NCBI RefSeq assembly: GCF_963583255.1
Contig: NC_084811.1
Location: 17,998,088-18,062,087, forward strand
DNA from: Pyrus communis
Lineage: Eukaryota > Streptophyta > Magnoliopsida > Rosales > Rosaceae
Direction: 5' to 3'
DNA length: 64,000 bases
Position numbers and translations under genes: made by a program. The notes under the pieces are model-generated. The model was not told the DNA's origin. It worked only from the letters and a program-made list of their open reading frames with translations, and searched no databases. Below are positions 21,757 to 32,594 of this stretch, in pieces (the first letter of the stretch is position 1; each line of letters starts with the position of its first letter).

Positions 21757-22918
21757 TTTTCAAAAGTGTTCAAAGAGAGGGGCGGATGGAGTTAATTCTC
21801 AAAGGGCCGGAGTCGATTTTCAAGAATGGGAGTTCTTCAGAGTGTGTTTGTTGTGGTGATCGATAGCTCTATAAAAGCCAAGGCGACGCGTCCACCGATT
21901 CAAGAAGCCGGAATTTCCGGCGTAATTTAGGCGACGCGTTCTCGGCTTTTCAGAAGACGTGTTCAACTTTGTCAAAAGATTTCTTCTTTTCAGAAAACAC
22001 GTGGAGGCCATCATCGTAACTACACATCTTTAGCCGACAAGCGCAAAGTTCGGCGATGCTTTCTCTGCTTTTCAGAAAACGCGTGCAGCTTTGTCAAAAG
22101 GAGCCGCATCTGCACTACCACGTGTCGTTCAAAGAGAAGGGGCGTCGTTCAGAAATCGAAGGGGCGCCTACTCAGAAATCGAAGAGGCGTATTCAAAGAT
22201 CGAAGAGGCGCCACTATTTCAAAAAGCCGGATTTGCGGGATCAAAACATTTGTCGACAAGGGTAAAAAGTACCAACACTTGCTATTATCTCTATATATGT
22301 CGACCTTCGTCTTTTATGGCAGGGCAAACCTGAAGAAAATGCCCAACTCTCCCTCACCTCTGAGGGCGCACTCCCAGCAAAGCCTTTCGAAATACTAAAT
22401 TCTTTCTTCTTCCCCAAAGATGATACCAGATGTCTGGAGTACAGATGACCCAGGAGGAAACAGCACAACAAATACATGTGCTGATTCATTCACCGCTTCT
22501 TCAAAAGCAAAGGTATCTCATATCATCAAGGTCAAAAGCAAAAGTATCTCATATCATGCTCTTTCCCTGTCTTTTTCTTTGTCCTTGTTCTTACTCGCAT
22601 GGCAAAGTAAAAGAAGCAATCAGCAGGCACTTGGAGTCAGTCTTCCGATCTGGAGCCAACTGCCTAGAACCTATTCCTGATTGCTTACCTAGCGTTGCTC
22701 TCGAGTAGTCATCTTCAACGGTTGATACACTTCCAGAGAAGGGACCACTCCTGCACAGATTGAACAAAGAAACAGATAAAAGGGATAAGCTTAGACCTTC
22801 GGGGGAGACCAAAAGAACCATCCTGCTGCCCAGTTCAAGAAGTAGCACAAAGGAAAATCAACGATGGGCGGAAACCAGTTCAAGAGTAAGCCTGTGGAAT
22901 CACAAAGATCAAAGCCTC
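21757..22918 (-). promoter_or_regulatory. Promoter-like region of cassette copy B
   Basis: It is the same region as 17991-19269 in reverse. TCTATAAAAG near 21870 reads away from the ORF; on the ORF strand the sequence is CTTTTATAGAG. The four CGCC-CTTCGAT units and both CACGTG boxes are present. The cassette ends at AATGCA (22919-22924), which also borders its other edge (13433-13438). Confidence 0.55.
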
Positions 22919-22924
22919 AATGCA

Positions 22925-23982
22925 ATCACCAAGGAGAAGAGGGAATTTACACTCCATAACCAGATTTGCGTCCCTAAACTCTTCTCTTTAATTACATTCT
23001 GCCATGTTTAGTATGTTTAAATGTTTTTTGTGTGTTTACTTATGTTTTGTGTGAACCATATGCTTAAAACATTGAGGACAATGTTTGATTTAAGTGTGGG
23101 GGGGGGGGGGTAACTAAGTTTATTTAATGCAAATTCGTGGGATTTTATCACCCATAACTTCAAATGTTGTTCCTTGCTGTTTTAAGGTGTTTTTAAGTTG
23201 TTTTAGAGTGTTTTAGTGTGTTTTGTTTTATAATTCGAAAATCCCATAAAAATTTGAAAAATTGTTTTGAAAAACCCAAAAAGAGTTGTTTTAAAAGTCG
23301 TTTTTGTGTGTTTGTGTCTTAGGGTACCTTCCAACACAATGATAAGGATTTGGTTTATAATTGCATGACGGTTATAAAGAGTTATAAACATAGAGAAAAG
23401 TTTGATTTACTCTTGGTATATGCTTGGTTATGGTTATAATGTATGACTTCACATGCAATCATAAAAGAAAAATTCGTTTTTGTAACATGCTTGATGGAAG
23501 GAACTCAAACAAACGCTACAACCCTGAGAGACTTGAGCCTATAACGTTCGTTGGAGAGTATAATCTGTGATTTCTTGTTTTCTAAAGTCGTTGCATGATC
23601 TCATTATTCTTTGCTTGGTTACTACTTAGAAGGCGTTTTATCATATAGTTCCAAATGCTAGAACTCATGCCCATTTCATTCAAAGCATGTTATTGATTTG
23701 CATAACACATATTCAAGAAGAAGTTGTGTAGTGACCACCACCATAGCCAAATAGCCTTACTTCCCATACTTCGTATATGTTGTAAGTTTTAATCCCGTTG
23801 AGCCTTGTTTAGCCTTTATTCTTTGTTTACCCACATTTTCCTCACCTAGCCTAGTTTAGGACAATCCCCACCCTTGTTCTTAAAAGATAGTGAGCATGAC
23901 TTAATTGAATTCCTTTTGAGTTACATTATGAAAGAAAATAAGTGTGGGGGAGAGAATGTTTAAGTGTTGATGTTTTGAGATT

Positions 23983-24019
<37 letters not shown>

Positions 24020-24789
24020 AGAGAAAAGAAAAAAAAATGAAAGAATAAGTGATTGAAGAAAGGTTCCAAAACACCAATTCTGGGTGTAAATTGTCTAAAT
24101 TCTCCCTTTTTGTTCAAAAGTTGAGTTTTCATTCAAAAGTGAATTCTAAGTTGATTCAAATGCTTTGCTCACTATTTCTTTAAAAACCTTTGTTTTCCAT
24201 ATCCCTTCTTTGTTATCCACATACCCCAAGCCCCGTTACAACCCTTGACTTCTATCTTGAGTGTTGTGTATTTCAATTTGTGGAGTTTGAACTTGGTATG
24301 AGCTTATGGTATCACTGGTTCTCGCGTCTAAATAGTAGCATTCCATTCATAAGATCATATCTAAACATGCTTATTAACTCCAGAAATTGCTTCCATTGAA
24401 ATACATATATGTGAGTGTTTGTTTTTATGATTACATCAATCTTCTCACATATAACTAGTTTAGGGTGTGTAGTCAGAAAATCTGTGTGAAAAACGAGAGC
24501 ATATCTTGTAAGGATTTGAGCAAATTCTCTAAGGCATGTTACTACATTCAAAACATGGTTTTAAATGCTTAATTGTGAAATAGTATGTGGTGACTATGAT
24601 TAAGAATGTATTCAAGTGTGAAGATGACTAAAATCTATGGGAATAATGATTTTTAACTTGTCTTGTGCATTGGAAATCCGTGAGACGATTGTTGGAAGGT
24701 GTAGGTTGTGTTTTGTTCGTTTTGTCTAGTTTCGTGTTCTTTTGTTTTGTTTTGCTCGAGGACTAGCAAAAGATAAGTGTGGGGGTATT
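22925..24789 (+). mobile_element. E3 unit 1, 3' non-coding region
   Basis: It contains CAGATTTGCGTCCCTAAAC, as after gag in E6, the stem-loop 23067-23086, purine tracts at 23093, 23939 and 24775, a poly(G) stretch near 23097-23110 longer than in unit 2, and poly(A) at 23984-24017. The tract at 24775-24789 abuts LTR 2. No coding sequence seen. Confidence 0.85.
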
Positions 24790-26727
24790 TGATAGGAGCA
24801 TATTCATGCGACTTAAATAGCTTGTTCTCGTGCATTTACGCTATGTTTCTTTAGTTATTTTAGTACTTTAAGCTATTTTCGTGTGTTTGTAGGTCCAAAG
24901 GGCTAAAGGAGCAAAAAGATGCATTTTGGAGACTTTTGGAGCACTTTTGGGCTAAGGACGGATAGCTTATGCTTGAAGCCAAAGTGTTGGATGAAATTGA
25001 AGACCTAATTAAAGACCAAATTGAAGACCTAATTAAAGACCAAAGTGTTGGAACCTTGTTCCCTTTAGTTTTAGGACATTTAAACCTTTCCTTTATCCTT
25101 AGCCGTGCATAACATTCCAACATTCCACACTATCACATATCATACACCACATATCACTTATCACATATCACTTATCACACACCACATATCACTTATCACA
25201 TATCACTTACCACTTATCATTCACCACATATCATTCACCACTTATCATATCATACATTCATTTATCACTTATCATAATCATTCACTTATCACTTAACATA
25301 TCATACACTTATCACTTATCACTCATAATCACCTACAACATCCACCTACTTCACCTACAACATCCACCTACTTCACCTACAAATGACATAACCATATGTT
25401 CCCTCCACTACTCCTATAAATACCCTTGCATTCATTCATTCAAGGACATCTCATTTCATACACAACACACCATTTTTCCATTTCCCTTGTAATCCAAACA
25501 CCATTTTTCCATTTCCCTATTAATCCAAACACCACTCCCCAAACCATTCACACCATCAAACTATCCTTAGACCTTGTGCTACAACAACGAGGAAGAGAAG
25601 AGTGCCTAAACGTTCATACAATTCAAGTTTGAGTTGTTGGAATGTTTAGGTGTTTCTTTGATTTCAATGTTTAAATTCAATTCTCTTTGTTTGTACGTAT
25701 GAGGAATGGAAGAGAAGAGTGCCTAAACGTTCATACAATTCAAGTTTGAGTTGTTGGAATGTTTAGGTATTTCTTTGATTTCAAAGTTATAATAAACTAA
25801 ACCCCCTTTAGCTAGGGGGTGATTCGAAATATATGTTTATGCTTGCATTTTGATTTGATTACTTCTAATTGCATTTCATAAGTTGTTGATTCAATTTGTT
25901 TAACCGTTTGATTGATAACTTATTTATGTATGTTTATTAAGAATGCGCGCTTAATTTTCATGCATGAATATGACGCTAGAATATAAGTGATTTTCACCTA
26001 ATCGTTATGAACTTATATTCACAAGTAGTGGAGGTTGCTTATAAACAATCGCGTTAAATGAATTATTGGCACGAGTTTCATGCTCATCATAGTAACGAAT
26101 GCCTCGTCAACACTTATAGTTTTCATAATGCTTAATGATCTTTGATTGTATCTTTATTGTGCTGTTCACGTAAAGGACTTTTGGAGAATGTTGTGAATTG
26201 CGTTGCGCTAACCCATCCAATTCATTAACTTAAGGAAAACTTGACGGTTAATTTAAGCGGACCTAATTAACCCGGGGTGATGAGTTTCATAATTTATTGA
26301 AATGTAATTGGAAATCTTTTTATTATGCAAGTGTAACATATGTGGAGATGACCCCCTTAGCTATTCTATCATCCATTCATTCCATTTCATCAATTTCATA
26401 TTTACATTCTGTTTTAATTTGTTCATTTAATTTAATTTCGTATAAACTTAAATCCCCCTTTACTTTAATGTCAATTTAGTTAGAAATCATTTTAGTTTGT
26501 GTTTTTAAAAGCATTTTGAGTTTTTGGTTTGTTTTATAGTTTTAAAGTTTAGTTTTACATTCTTTGAGTCTAGTTTAGTGTTTATTATTACGTTTTTACG
26601 TTTTTGAGTCAAATCCAAGTGATTAACAATCCCTCCTAATCCCCGGTCCAGAACGATCCCTACTTATATACTTACTACAATTTGACGAAAAGAGGGTTTA
26701 ATTTGTGTGCATATAAATCACGCATCA
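24790..26727 (+). mobile_element. E3 LTR 2, shared middle LTR (1938 bp)
   Basis: It serves as 3' LTR of unit 1 (polypurine tract before it) and as 5' LTR of unit 2 (PBS after it). It is nearly identical to LTR 1. TATAAATA at 25415-25422. Confidence 0.92.
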
Positions 26728-26732
26728 AATTT

Positions 26733-26770
26733 TGGCGCCATTGCCGGGGATTAGAAAATTTGCTAATCCC
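26733..26770 (+). promoter_or_regulatory. E3 unit 2 PBS and stem-loop
   Basis: TGGCGCCATTGCCGGGGA at 26733-26750, identical to the unit 1 PBS, with the stem-loop at 26747-26770. Confidence 0.8.
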
Positions 26771-26850
26771 TTGGATTGTTTTATTTTCGTTTGTTTTTAT
26801 TTTATTCCAGATTCTTATGTTATTTTGTTTCTTGTTCTAGGTACTAGTTT

Positions 26851-26895
26851 ATGACTCGGAGTTCTCATCCAATTCGTGAACGTATCCTGGAGTGA
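26851..26895 (+). CDS. Gag-stub micro-ORF, unit 2
   Basis: It has the same 14-codon frame as 13331-13375 with one silent-looking change (CCGATT to CCAATT). It is preceded by TTCTAGGTACTAGTTT. See unit 1. Confidence 0.5.
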   Translation: MTRSSHPIRERILE

Positions 26896-26957
26896 TTGGG
26901 TTCTTCGTCCGGCTACAAGACGTAAAAGAAAGCGCTACTTGGGAGGCAACCCAATGC

Positions 26958-26961
<4 letters not shown>

Positions 26962-26990
<29 letters not shown>
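26962..26990 (+). repeat. Poly(A) run at cassette edge, unit 2
   Basis: A29, placed as in unit 1, after CCAATGCATTT. Confidence 0.85.
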
Positions 26991-27011
26991 CATGGCAGAA
27001 CGATGGAGGCT

Positions 27012-27689
27012 TTACAAAGGTTGTTTACTTAAAGACCCACTACGTGGCAAAACTCTTGAAGCGGAAGGCATCGAGACGGAAGGCATCGGGGCAGAAGACA
27101 TAGGAGCGGAAGGCATCGGAGCTGGAGGCATCGAAGATAGAGCATTCGAAGCCTCAATACTTGGCCAAACGCTGGATGATCCAGGAAAAAGGTGCCTCTG
27201 GAGGAAAGACGAAAACCTTTGACGGTCACTTTGAATCCGACCTTCAGACTCTTGCAGTTCATCAAGCTTCCTCTTCATGCCCGTCGAATAGTTGTTGGCA
27301 AGCACGTGCAAACTTCTATTCTCATGCTTAAGCAGTTTGATCTCCTGCTTAAGACTTTCCACCTCTGCCATCAATGATTCCACCTGACGGGAGCGGGCAA
27401 GCAGGCGTTGGCCCATGTTGGACACAGAACTCGCACACTGAACACTAAGTGCGAGGGACTCTTGAACGGCCAACTCATCGGACCGTCCTGACAGCAGCCT
27501 ACTATCTTTTGGAGTGAGGAGGTTCCTAGCTACTATTGTAGCTGTTGTGGCGTCCTGCATCACGGAGTCTTCACCTGTGAGAGGACCGTTAGAAGATAAG
27601 AAAGAAGGGCGCCATACGTTACCTTGACGCGGCGCGCCCGTATCACTGCTAAGGCTCAATTCCAAGCTAAGGTTCGATGGGTTTGCCAT
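27012..27689 (-). CDS. Antisense cassette ORF C, 225 aa, unknown coiled-coil protein
   Basis: An intact copy in unit 2 of E3, antisense to the element. It begins MANPSNLSLELSLSSD and has the conserved central segment (VMQDATTATIVARNLLTPKD) and the coiled coil at about residues 95-160. Then come LFPGSSSVWPSIEAS and a MPSAP-type tail ending SLSKQPL. It differs from ORF A by a few substitutions in the first 150 residues and by repeat number in the tail. It lacks the extra DRQT of A. No family assigned. The stop is followed by 21 bp and then the T run. The ATG is supported by its identity in all copies and by the A/C-rich leader upstream. Confidence 0.65.
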   Translation of the reverse strand: MANPSNLSLELSLSSDTGAPRQGNVWRPSFLSSNGPLTGEDSVMQDATTATIVARNLLTPKDSRLLSGRSDELAVQESLALSVQCASSVSNMGQRLLARSRQVESLMAEVESLKQEIKLLKHENRSLHVLANNYSTGMKRKLDELQESEGRIQSDRQRFSSFLQRHLFPGSSSVWPSIEASNALSSMPPAPMPSAPMSSAPMPSVSMPSASRVLPRSGSLSKQPL

Positions 27690-28851
27690 TTTTCAAAAGT
27701 GTTCAAAGAGAGGGGCGGATGGAGTTAATTCTCAAAGGGCCGGAGTCGATTTTCAAGAATGGGAATTCTTCAGAGTGTGTTTGTTGTGGTGATCGATAGC
27801 TCTATAAAAGCCAAGGCGACGCGTCCACCGATTCAAGAAGCCGGAATTTCCGGCGTAATTTAGGCGACGCGTTCTCGGCTTTTCAGAAGACGTGTTCAAC
27901 TTTGTCAAAAGATTTCTTCTTTTCAGAAAACACGTGGAGGCCATCATCGTAACTACACATCTTTAGCCGACAAGCGCAAAGTTCGGCGATGCTTTCTCTG
28001 CTTTTCAGAAAACGCGTGCAGCTTTGTCAAAAGGAGCCGCATCTGCACTACCACGTGTCGTTCAAAGAGAAGGGGCGTCGTTCAGAAATCGAAGGGGCGC
28101 CTACTCAGAAATCGAAGAGGCGTATTCAAAGATCGAAGAGGCGCCACTATTTCAAAAAGCCGGATTTGCGGGATCAAAACATTTGTCGACAAGGGTAAAA
28201 AGTACCAACACTTGCTATTATCTCTATATATGTCGACCTTCGTCTTTTATGGCAGGGCAAACCTGAAGAAAATGCCCAACTCTCCCTCACCTCTGAGGGC
28301 GCACTCCCAGCAAAGCCTTTCGAAATACTAAATTCTTTCTTCTTCCCCAAAGATGATACCAGATGTCTGGAGTACAGATGACCCAGGAGGAAACAGCACA
28401 ACAAATACATGTGCTGATTCATTCACCGCTTCTTCAAAAGCAAAGGTATCTCATATCATCAAGGTCAAAAGCAAAAGTATCTCATATCATGCTCTTTCCC
28501 TGTCTTTTTCTTTGTCCTTGTTCTTACTCGCATGGCAAAGTAAAAGAAGCAATCAGCCGGCACTTGGAGTCAGTCTTCCGATCTGGAGCCAACTGCCTAG
28601 AACCTATTCCTGATTGCTTACCTAGCGTTGCTCTCGAGTAGTCATCTTCAACGGTTGATACACTTCCAGAGAAGGGACCACTCCTGCACAGATTGAACAA
28701 AGAAACAGATAAAAGGGATAAGCTCAGACCTTCGGGGGAGACCAAAAGAACCATCCTGCTGCCCAGTTCAAGAAGTAGCACAAAGGAAAATCAACGATGG
28801 GCGGAAACCAGTTCAAGAGTAAGCCTGTGGAATCACAAAGATCAAAGCCTC
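27690..28851 (-). promoter_or_regulatory. Promoter-like region of cassette C
   Basis: The minus strand carries the A/C-rich leader, the dyad GCCGGAAATTCCGGC (near 27840-27855), ACGCGT and CACGTG boxes, four CGCC-CTTCGAT units near 28075-28145, and TATATA near 28227. The cassette border AATGCA is at 28852-28857, and at 26953-26958 on the other side. Confidence 0.55.
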
Positions 28852-28857
28852 AATGCA

Positions 28858-29910
28858 ATCACCAAGGAGAAGAGGGAATTTACACTCCATAACCAGATTT
28901 GCGTCCCTAAACTCTTCTCTTTAATTACATTCTGCCATGTTTAGTATGTTTAAATGTTTTTTGTGTGTTTACTTATGTTTTGTGTGAACCATATGCTTAA
29001 AACATTGAGGACAATGTTTGATTTAAGTGTGGGGGGGTAACTAAGTTTATTTAATGCAAATTCGTGGGATTTTATCACCCATAACTTCAAATGTTGTTCC
29101 TTGCTGTTTTAAGGTGTTTTTAAGTTGTTTTAGAGTGTTTTAGTGTGTTTTGTTTTATAATTCGAAAATCCCATAAAAATTTGAAAAATTGTTTTGAAAA
29201 ACCCAAAAAGAGTTGTTTTAAAAGTCGTTTTTGTGTGTTTGTGTCTTAGGGTACCTTCCAACACAATGATAAGGATTTGGTTTATAATTGCATGACGGTT
29301 ATAAAGAGTTATAAACATAGAGAAAAGTTTGATTTACTCTTGGTATATGCTTGGTTATGGTTATAATGTATGACTTCACATGCAATCATAAAAGAAAAAT
29401 TCGTTTTTGTAACATGCTTGATGGAAGGAACTCAAACAAACGCTACAACCCTGAGAGACTTGAGCCTATAACGTTCGTTGGAGAGTATAATCTGTGATTT
29501 CTTGTTTTCTAAAGTCGTTGCATGATCTCATTATTCTTTGCTTTGTTACTACTTAGAAGGCGTTTTATCATATAGTTCCAAATGCTAGAACTCATGCCCA
29601 TTTCATTCAAAGCATGTTATTGATTTGCATAACACATATTCAAGAAGAAGTTGTGTAGTGACCACCACCATAGCCAAATAGCCTTACTTCCCATACTTCG
29701 TATATGTTGTAAGTTTTAATCCCGTTGAGCCTTGTTTAGCCTTTATTCTTTGTTTACCCACATTTTCCTCACCTAGCCTAGTTTAGGACAATCCCCACCC
29801 TTGTTCTTAAAAGATAGTGAGCATGACTTAATTGAATTCCTTTTGAGTTACATTATGAAAGAAAATAAGTGTGGGGGAGAGAATGTTTAAGTGTTGATGT
29901 TTTGAGATTC

Positions 29911-29941
<31 letters not shown>

Positions 29942-30711
29942 AGAGAAAAGAAAAAAAAATGAAAGAATAAGTGATTGAAGAAAGGTTCCAAAACACCAAT
30001 TCTGGGTGTAAATTGTCTAAATTCTCCCTTTTTGTTCAAAAGTTGAGTTTTCATTCAAAAGTGAATTCTAAGTTGATTCAAATGCTTTGCTCACTATTTC
30101 TTTAAAAACCTTTGTTTTCCATATCCCTTCTTTGTTATCCACATACCCCAAGCCCCGTTACAACCCTTGACTTCTATCTTGAGTGTTGTGTATTTCAATT
30201 TGTGGAGTTTGAACTTGGTATGAGCTTATGGTATCACTGGTTCTCGCGTCTAAATAGTAGCATTCCATTCATGAGATCATATCTAAACATGCTTATTAAC
30301 TCCAGAAATTGCTTCCTTTGAAATACATATATGTGAGTGTTTGTTTTTATGATTACATCAATCTTCTCACATATAACTAGTTTAGGGTGTGTAGTCAGAA
30401 AATCTGTGTGAAAAACGAGAGCATATCTTGTAAGGATTTGAGCAAATTCTCTAAGGCATGTTACTACATTCAAAACATGGTTTTAAATGCTTAATTGTGA
30501 AATAGTATGTGGTGACTATGATTAAGAATGTATTCAAGTGTGAAGATGACTAAAATCTATGGGAATAATGATTTTTAACTTGTCTTGTGCATTGGAAATC
30601 CGTGAGACGATTGTTGGAAGGTGTAGGTTGTGTTTTGTTCGTTTTGTCTAGTTTCGTGTTCTTTTGTTTTGTTTTGCTCGAGGACTAGCAAAAGATAAGT
30701 GTGGGGGTATT
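28858..30711 (+). mobile_element. E3 unit 2, 3' non-coding region
   Basis: Stem-loop 29000-29019, purine tracts at 29026, 29869 and 30697 (the last abutting LTR 3), poly(A) 29911-29939. Almost identical to unit 1 apart from shorter G and A runs. Confidence 0.85.
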
Positions 30712-32589
30712 TGATAGGAGCATATTCATGCGACTTAAATAGCTTGTTCTCGTGCATTTACGCTATGTTTCTTTAGTTATTTTAGTACTTTAAGCTATTT
30801 TCGTGTGTTTGTAGGTCCAAAGGGCTAAAGGAGCAAAAAGATGCATTTTGGAGACTTTTGGAGCACTTTTGGGCTAAGGACGGATAACTTATGCTTGAAG
30901 CCAAAGTGTTGGATGAAATTGAAGACCTAATTAAAGACCAAAGTGTTGGAACCTTGTTCCCTTTAGTTTTAGGACATTTAAACCTTTCCTTTATCCTTAG
31001 CCGTGCATAACATTCCAACATTCCACACTATCACATATCATACACCACATATCACTTATCACACACCACATATCACTTATCACATATCACTTACCACTTA
31101 TCATTCACCACATATCATTCACCACTTATCATATCATACATTCATTTATCACTTATCATAATCATTCACTTATCACTTAACATATCATACACTTATCACT
31201 TATCACTCATAATCACCTACAACATCCACCTACTTCACCTACAAATGACATAGCCATATGTTCCCTCCACTACTCCTATAAATACCCTTGCATTCATTCA
31301 TTCAAGGACATCTCATTTCATACACAACACACCATTTTTCCATTTCCCTTGTAATCCAAACACCATTTTTCCATTTCCCTATTAATCCAAACACCACTCC
31401 CCAAACCATTCACACCATCAAACTATCCTTAGACCTTGTGCTACAACAACGAGGAAGAGAAGAGTGCCTAAACGTTCATACAATTCAAGTTTGAGTTGTT
31501 GGAATGTTTAGGTGTTTCTTTGATTTCAATGTTTAAATTCAATTCTCTTTGTTTGTACGTATGAGGAATGGAAGAGAAGAGTGCCTAAACGTTCATACAA
31601 TTCAAGTTTGAGTTGTTGGAATGTTTAGGTATTTCTTTGATTTCAAAGTTATAATAAACTAAACCCCCTTTAGCTAAGGGGTGATTCGAAATATATGTTT
31701 ATGCTTGCATTTTGATTTGATTACTTCTAATTGCATTTCATAAGTTGTTGATTCAATTTGTTTAACCGTTTGATTGATAACTTATTTATGTATGTTTATT
31801 AAGAATGCGTGCTTAATTTTCATGCATGAATATGACGCTAGAATATAAGTGATTTTCACCTAATCGTTATGAACTTATATTCACAAGTAGTGGAGGTTGC
31901 TTATAAACAATCGCGTTAAATGAATTATTGGCACGAGTTTCATGCTCATCATAGTAACGAATGCCTCGTCAACACTTATAGTTTTCATAATGCTTAATGA
32001 TCTTTGATTGTATCTATATTGTGCTGTTCACGTAAAGGACTTTTGGATAATGTTGTGAATTGCGTTGCGCTAACCCATCCAATTCATTAACTTAAGGAAA
32101 ACTTGACGGTTAATTTAAGCGGACCTAATTAACCCGGGGTGATGAGTTTCATAATTTATTGAAATGTAATTGGAAATCTTTTTATTATGCAAGTGTAACA
32201 TATGTGGAGATGACCCCCTTAGCTATTCTATCATCCATTCATTCCATTTCATCAATTTCATATTTACATTCTGTTTTAATTTGTTCATTTAATTTAATTT
32301 CGTATAAACTTAAATCCCCCTTTACTTTAATGTCAATTTAGTTAGAAATCATTTTAGTTTGTGTTTTTAAAAGCATTTTGAGTTTTTGGTTTGTTTTAGA
32401 GTTTGAAAGTTTAGTTTTACATTCTTTGAGTCTAGTTTAGTGTTTATTATTACGTTTTTACGTTTTTGAGTCAAATCCAAGTGATTAACAATCCCTCCTA
32501 ATCCCCGGTCCAGAACGATCCCTACTTATATACTTACTACAATTTGACGAAAAGAGGGTTTAATTTGTGTGCGTATAAATCACGCATCA
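30712..32589 (+). mobile_element. E3 LTR 3, terminal 3' LTR (1878 bp)
   Basis: It starts TGATAGGAGC after the polypurine tract and ends CACGCATCA, followed by TSD TGTGT (32590-32594) and E2 gag. It is 60 bp shorter than LTRs 1 and 2, through loss of one GAAGACCTAATTAAAGACC unit, one CACCTACTT unit and part of the CACTTATCA array. It also has a few private substitutions. TATAAATA at 31277-31284. Confidence 0.92.
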
Positions 32590-32594
32590 TGTGT

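Larger units (their letters stand above)
11270..32589 (+). mobile_element. E3: tandem non-autonomous element, LTR-int-LTR-int-LTR
   Basis: Three forward LTRs (11270-13207, 24790-26727, 30712-32589) enclose two internal regions (13208-24789 and 26728-30711). The whole is flanked by one TSD, TGTGT, inside the gag of E2. Each internal region begins with a PBS and ends with a polypurine tract. The units have no gag-pol; they carry a 14-codon gag stub, a poly(A) run, the antisense ORF cassette and the Athila 3' non-coding region. Unit 1 is enlarged by reverse element E4. A single TSD around a tandem array points to unequal recombination after one insertion rather than two insertions. Confidence 0.9.

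Noticed and set aside
28560..28600. CTTCCGATCT, resembling an Illumina adapter end, in the cassette.
   Set aside because: It is present in several copies at the same place with natural divergence in one copy (18370 region), and no longer adapter sequence surrounds it.
32544..32594. An upstream ATG at 32544 that would extend the E2 gag-pol frame by 17 codons.
   Set aside because: It lies inside E3 LTR 3 and the TSD. The true N-terminus is at 10871, and the in-frame join at 32595 is supported by the gag at 52723.
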